Assembly: GCA_023053575.1 (NCBI GenBank)
Contig: JAKZAP010000012.1
Span: 9,920,230-9,984,229 of the forward strand
Direction of reading: 5' to 3'
From: Branchinecta lynchi
Taxonomy: Eukaryota; Arthropoda; Branchiopoda; Anostraca; Branchinectidae
DNA: 64,000 bases
Shown here: piece after piece, positions 59,401-64,000 of the stretch
Position numbering within the stretch: position 1 is the first letter of the stretch
Layout: each line of letters begins with the position of its first letter
Translations under genes and position numbers: made by a program
The notes under the pieces: generated by a model
The model's input: only the letters and a program-made list of their open reading frames with translations
Database searches by the model: none
What the model was told of the DNA's origin: nothing

Positions 59401-62400
59401 CATATTTCTCTTCTCTTGCTCCCCCAAAAATGCTCGGATCTAGGAACGGAAGTTTCCGGGGATATGTTGTGTCAGGTTCTTAAGTCAAGATAATTCGGAT
59501 CGCTAATATGCTTGCAAAGTTTCGTTGTCGTTTTACATCTGGAACTATTCTAACTCACGACTACCGGAATTCCAGGAAACCCCCTCCAACTCCCCCCACA
59601 GAGCCCCGAAACCATCTGGCTCCGTCAATTTCATCTAGGCCTAATGCTTGTTCCATCCATTAAGTTTTGTCCCAATCCCTCTGCTTTTAGAGTTTCTTGA
59701 GTTTTCCACCACCACCCCCCCATCCCCACAGGTATCGGACCCGACCCGGACGTGACACTGAACGTCCGAGGCGATAGCTCACCAGACAAGTTTCATTCAA
59801 ATCCGATCACCCGTTCAAAAGTTATGCACGCCACTAGATTCCGGACTCCCCATCCACCCACTCCCCCCACGATGATCGGGTCGGGGAAACGGCTGTTCTC
59901 AAGTGAATCTGTTCGGATCCCTGACATACCTGCCAAGTTTCATCACCCTAGGACATCAGGAAGTATGCCGAACTCGCGGGATCGCTAGAAATCCGGACCC
60001 CCACCCCAACTCCCCCACAGTGCCCTGATCCGGTCCGGTTATGTCAATGACGTGTCTAGGACCTATGCTTGTTTTTCCCACCAAGTTTCATCCCGATCCC
60101 TCCACTTTAAGCGTTTCTCAAAATTTCCGGTTCCCTCCTCCAACTCCCCCCAGTGTCATCGGATCCGGCCCGGATTTAAAGTGAGATGTCTGAGACACGA
60201 GGTCGTCCTAAATATCAATTTTCATCAAGATCCGATCACCCGTTCGCAAGCTAATAATACCTCAAATTTTGACTTCACCCTCCCTCCACTCCCCCCCCCA
60301 GATGGTCGAATCGGGGAATTGACGATTTCCTATTTAATCTGGTCGGGTCCCAGACATGCCTGTCAATTTCCATCGTCCCAGCACATCAGGAAGCACGGAA
60401 CTCGCGGGATCACTACAAATTCGGACTTCTCCCCCCCCCCCCCCCAAATCCCCGAAAGTGAGCGGATCCGTTCCGATTATATCAGTCACGTATCTAGGAC
60501 TTTTGCTTGTACTTTCCACCAAGTTTCATCCGGATCCCTCCACTCTAAGTGTTTTCCAAGATTTCCGGTTTCCCCCTCCAACTCCCCCCAGTGTCACCGG
60601 ATCCGGTCTGGATTTAAAATGGAGGGTCTGAGACACGAAGTCCTTCCATATATCAAGTTTCATTAAGATCCAATCACCCGTTCGGAAGCTAAAAATATCT
60701 CATTTTTCCCATTTTTTCCGGATTCCCCCTCCCTCCACTCCCCTCCAGATGGTCGGATCGAGGAAGCGACAATTTCTAATTTAATCTGATCCAGTTCCTG
60801 ATATGCCTGCCAAGTTTCATCGTCCTAGCTTATCTGGAAGTGCCCGAACTAGCAAAACCGGGACCGACAGACCGACAGACCGACAGACCGACAGACCGAC
60901 TGACGGACAGAAATTACAATCGCTATATGGCACTTGAGTAAGCTCAAGTGCCATAAAAATGAGAGAAAAATGTTCGTGAGGATTAATTGTTCACAAGATG
61001 GTGTATAAAACTGACAAATATGCCATCGCTAATTAGTAAAGGATGATTCATTTTGTTCACGAGATGACTTTAGGAATCCCGGCGTCGCCGATTTGGGGGA
61101 AATGAGAGGTTGGTGGTGAGCAAGCGGGTTAGAAGTAAAGGCATAAGAAGTTTTTCATACAATCAGGACACTTCAGTAAAAGGAAAAGTTACATCTGTCA
61201 GGTAATAGAGAGTAGAGTTGGTTTAGTGCAGAAATGGCGCTAATGTAGACCGTCTTTAAGAGACTAGGCATAGAGGGAATAATCTATATGACTAAAGGCG
61301 TATTCTCGCCGTTCCCCGCCCGTTTTTGTTTGTCCCGGGGACTCACTACCCGTATTCTCGCGAGTCCCCACCGACGGGGAATACTCCGGTTATCATCACC
61401 ATCATCAAAAAGGACTCCCTTTCAGATTCGGAGGGGAATCAATTTTTGCTGGTGTTGGTGCATTAAAAAATTAATTAACAACAATCAGAATAAACAAAAC
61501 CAAAAATAAAGTGGATCCAGTTTCGTCAACTGCAAAATTTTGTTTCGAACAAAATCCGTTTTAAAAGCATTCCCCGTGTTCTCGTTGTTTTCCGTATGCG
61601 GAGTCCGCACGGAGTGACTCCCTCTATTCTCGCCGTTCCCTTCGACTCCCCCAGGAGTCCTCGGGGAACGGCGAGAATACGCCTTAAGTCCGACAAACGC
61701 CAGTGAACCTTCGGAGGAACAAGAAACGTGACCCAAACAAACCCTCTAAATTGATTCATATCCTGTCTAGACCAATCAACGAAGTTCGTTGTCATGATGT
61801 TTCTAGCTCTTCACTGGGTACACGGCGATTTTTCATTGGCACGAAGTTTAAAGGGGTTCTCCACTGACAATCGTAAGCTGTCGGAAGTGATCGTAACGTA
61901 GCGTAAGCGGCCATTTTGGCGGATTTCAGCCTATGAGAGCACGCCGGGTCCGGAGGGGCGCGGTTACGACGGACTTTTACGATTGCCAGTGCAGGAATCA
62001 CTTTAGTCATCAAGAGAATAAAATACTCTTGATGACTGACTCTTCTTGCCGATGCAAAATTGCCATGTACATAGCGGAAGAGCCGCAAGCGGTATCAAAT
62101 GCTTGATCCAAGCATTGTCGTGATTGGTTAACACAGGATTGAGTTGTTGAGTTTGAGTCGGTAGTGCTACGTTTTCTCGTTTTCTGGAGGATCGTTGGCG
62201 CGTTTTGGACTTAAGGCGTATTCTCGCCGTTCCCCGAGGACTCTAGTCGAGGAGTACCCACGTTTTTGTTTGTCCCGGGGACTAACTCCCCTTACTCTCG
62301 CGAGTCCCCAAGGACGGGGAATGCTCCGATTATCATCACCATCATTAAAAAGGACTCCCTTTCAGATTCGGAGGGGAATCAATTTTTGCTGGTGTTGGTG

Positions 62401-64000
62401 CAATATAAAATCAATTAAAAACAGTCAGAAGAAACAAAACCAAAATTAAAGTGGATCAAGACTAATTTCGTCAACTGCATATTTTTTGTTTGAACAAAAT
62501 CCGTTTTGGAAGCATTCCCCGTGTTCTCGCTGTTTTCTGTACGCGGAGTCCGCGTGGAGTGACTCCCTCTATTCTCGCCGTTCCCTTCGATTCCCCGAGG
62601 AGTCCTGGGGGAACGGCGAGAATACGCCTTTAGTCATATAAGGTATACTCTGAGCGTGTTCCATTCCATCCTACTTACCGCAGTTACTACGCATGACGTC
62701 ACGAATCCTGGCTTTTTGCCGTCAGGGCTGGAACGTTTTTTCTATTTTCCAGCAGAATATCACGGGTGAATTCGACCAATCACGTTACAGAGATCCGTAG
62801 TTACTATGCTGACTACGCTCCCGAGCGTGGTAAGCAAATAGTTACTATTAGTTACTATTTCGAGAAGGTTGGAACGGTCAGCGTAGTAACTTTTGGTTAG
62901 GTTGGAACGGAAATAGTAACTACTAGTTACTATTCGTTGCAGGTCCAAAACACGCCAGTGTTCCTCAGGAAGAAGGAGTAAGCGTGTCCGTACAACTCAA
63001 ACTCAACTACTCAAATCCTATAGGTAGGTAGGTAGGTTTTTTATTTTTAACCAAAACATTAAAAATAAAATAAAAATAACATTACTAATATCCCATTGCG
63101 GCAAAAAGAAAGTCCTAAGGACTTGTGCCGCAATTTATTAATACTACCTGTATCTAATAAATAAATAACTAGACACAACAACTTATTATCCACCTAGCCT
63201 ATGACTTAAATAACAAACAATTAAACGTGAACACCATACACAACACAAATCCTTAATATTTACTCATTTACCAGTTTTAGCCCACCCGAGCAATCTCTGT
63301 TAATCGATCATCGCGAACTTAGGGCGCAGCTTTGACACTACTTCTGCCTTTCTTCCGCTAGCTACCCGGACAGGCCGGAGATTTTGTATCGGCAAGGAGA
63401 GGGTATTGTTAAAGCCAGGCTTCACCTTCTAGATACCAGACGTCCGGGGCTTCCGCATAGTCAAGCCAACCCTTCCACATTTTCATGATAATGATGACAG
63501 CTAATTTTGCTATTCTTCAACATTTCATAGATGTCCCCTTCGCATTTCAAATATCTTTTGCATCCTAGTCACAACTGTCAATCACTATCACTTTTCTTCG
63601 GACATTTGCATATTTGTTCTGTCTCTCGAATGGATTGCCTCTATAGTACCTTCCAGACATCCGGAATCTGGGGTGTCCAACATCCGGGACTTCCAGACGT
63701 TTTTGGCCTGGCTTCACCTTCCAGATCCGTTTCGACGAAAACGGTTGTCTGGAATCCGGAAAAAAAAATCTGGAAGGTGAAGCCTGGCTTTTAGTGAGGT
63801 GGTGCGAAAATTTAAAGTTGTACTTACAGTTCGTGTCCAGTTGACATTGGGAACAATCAGGAGCGTTTGTAACGACAGGAAGTGGAAGAAGAGCAACATC
63901 AGTGTGAAGATGAAAGATATGACTACAACAAATAGAAACCATGACGTCCCAGGGTGGGTAGCAGGAGAGGCACAGGACATGCAAATAATTGCCAAAAGCT
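56416..64000 (-). CDS. Second MARVEL-domain membrane protein (first exon beyond the window)
   Basis: Exons 63998-63828, 57953-57834 and 56481-56416 join in phase 0 to the last 118 aa of a four-pass protein. Hydrophobic segments are LLAIICMSCA, FLFVVVISFIFTLMLLFF, LVATLLYITGMITQLAVW and FFNTIAYAFGTFLLYL. The middle exon is exactly 40 codons in this and the 26.6-44.0-kb gene, and ends NLAAG here, KMAAG there. The extracellular loop is shorter than in paralogue 1 and the C-terminus is LEL. The exon 2 acceptor AG would be the last two bases of the window, so that boundary is inferred from the paralogue. Confidence 0.82.
56625..57030. repeat. Two-copy dispersed repeat (partner 14709-15061)
   Basis: Same block order as the partner, with an additional segment (GATGTCGGAAGCCAG...GGGAGGAGGC). 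MARVEL gene 2, intron 3. Confidence 0.75.
57141..57593. mobile_element. TTAAAGTTTAACTGAAAAG-type element, uninterrupted copy
   Basis: TTAAAGTTTAACTGAAAAG at the left, CTTTTCAGTTAAACTTTAA at the right, 453 bp. It serves as the reference for the interrupted copy at 31410-32014. Confidence 0.85.
57834..57953 (-). CDS. MARVEL gene 2, exon 3
   Basis: 40 codons, EFYYTLVATLLYITGM to VDSNLAAG; acceptor TTTTTAG, donor GTAAGT. Confidence 0.88.
58117..58193 (-). tRNA. Degenerate tRNA-Thr(UGU)-like sequence
   Basis: On the minus strand: D-arm GCTC/GAGT, anticodon loop CTTGTAA (UGU), T-arm CTGGG-TTCAAAT-CCCGG, A box TAGCTCAGTGG and B box GGTTCAAATCC, then five T. The acceptor stem has one mismatch and three wobble pairs and the anticodon stem has one mismatch, so a pseudogene or SINE head is more likely than an active tRNA. 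In MARVEL gene 2 intron 2. Confidence 0.5.
58634..60954. mobile_element. 2.4-kb non-coding modular mobile element, copy 2
   Basis: Starts CAAGAGCTACGAGCTCATATGGCACTTG and ends in ATGGCACTTG-AGTAAGCT-CAAGTGCCAT. It is collinear with 8214-10592 apart from small deletions (one of ~80 bp near 59058) and an expanded (GACC)-type run at 60871-60905. A 204-codon frame at 60052-60666 arises from the repeated modules and is not taken as a gene. Confidence 0.82.
60955..61292. other. Unassigned part of MARVEL gene 2 intron 2
   Basis: No exon or repeat recognised. Confidence 0.4.
61296..61684. mobile_element. TWA-type MITE with TAA duplication
   Basis: TAA-AGGCGTATTCTCGCCGTTCCCCG...CGGGGAACGGCGAGAATACGCCT-TAA. 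Exact inverted ends; 389 bp. Confidence 0.9.
61695..62060. repeat. Two-copy repeat with an AGTCATCAAGAG hairpin (partner 25810-26006)
   Basis: Shared blocks as at the partner. Here about 140 additional bp precede the hairpin AGTCATCAAGAG/CTCTTGATGACT at 62001-62033. Confidence 0.7.
62214..62629. mobile_element. TWA-type MITE with TTA duplication (reference copy)
   Basis: TTA-AGGCGTATTCTCGCCGTTCCCCG...GGGGAACGGCGAGAATACGCCT-TTA; 416 bp. A TWA duplication and inverted ends point to PIF/Harbinger-type mobilisation (inference). Confidence 0.9.
62651..62956. mobile_element. GAGCGTGTTCCAC-type inverted-repeat element, copy 3
   Basis: GAGCGTGTTCCATTCC on the left; inner CGAGAAGGTTGGAACGGTCAGC and ACTATTCGTTGCAGG; ends near AAACACGCC. 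The right end has diverged. Confidence 0.7.
63023..63300 (-). mobile_element. 3' untranslated end of the CR1/jockey-like retrotransposon
   Basis: Matches 37924-38161 base for base over most of its length, with the (ACCT)n tail at 63023-63040. The coding part is absent. Confidence 0.75.
63412..63793. mobile_element. Inverted-repeat element (GGTGAAGCCTGGCTT ends), reference copy
   Basis: AAAGCCAGGCTTCACCTTC at the left and GAAGGTGAAGCCTGGCTTT at the right are exact inverses; 382 bp. It lies 35 bp from the splice donor of MARVEL gene 2 exon 2. Confidence 0.85.
63828..63998 (-). CDS. MARVEL gene 2, exon 2
   Basis: 57 codons ending VPNVNWTRT; donor GTAAGT. TM1 remainder and TM2. Confidence 0.78.

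Noticed and set aside
60052..60666. 204-codon frame with repeated KFH motifs
   Set aside because: The motifs are translations of the repeated AAGTTTCATYC modules and the frame is not kept in the other copy.

Overview
This window is eukaryotic, almost certainly from an invertebrate animal. Three genes are split by spliceosomal introns (GTAAGT-type donors, T-rich tracts before the acceptors), and most of the remaining DNA is transposon-derived. I cannot name the species. The N-terminus of the MARVEL-domain genes (threonine-rich, then SAILLNxGYFKT) resembles arthropod members of that family, so an arthropod is plausible, not proven. No bacterial signatures are present.

Layout. (1) 1-7300, minus strand: a virus-like Polinton/adintovirus-type cassette. 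It holds a protein-primed family B DNA polymerase, a FtsK/HerA-like packaging ATPase, a small basic pX-like protein and a fourth protein cut by the window edge. The polymerase has all exonuclease and polymerase motifs and appears to have three phase-0 introns near its 5' end. Integrase and capsid genes are not in the window. (2) 7350-12900: tandem and palindromic repeats, a 2.4-kb mobile element and repeat fragments. (3) 12933-23984, minus: a complete five-exon gene for DENR, 195 aa. (4) 24000-26600: inverted-repeat elements. (5) 26615-44026, minus: a complete four-exon gene for a 171-aa four-pass MARVEL-domain protein. (6) 44030-56300: repeats, including an intact non-LTR retrotransposon (46.8-51.8 kb) inserted into an older repeat. 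(7) 56416 to the right edge, minus: the last three exons of a second MARVEL-domain gene, a tandem paralogue of the first with matching exon boundaries.

The three host genes are in the same orientation (MARVEL paralogue 2, MARVEL paralogue 1, DENR) and their introns are filled with nested elements. Several families can be defined by paired copies and target-site duplications: a TA-duplicating ~170-bp element (3 copies), a TWA-duplicating ~400-bp element (about 6 copies), a hAT-like element with an 8-bp duplication, a 2.4-kb modular element (2 copies, with an empty site), a repeat with GGGATCCC ends and ~138-bp internal units, and a palindromic family.

Most interesting points: the intron-bearing virus-like polymerase; a duplicated, start-codon-less ATPase 5' end flanking a GC-rich 19-bp minisatellite; a retrotransposon whose ORF2 follows ORF1 in frame after a single UAG with no usable ATG; and a retrotransposon 3' tail that forms the pyrimidine tract of a DENR splice acceptor.
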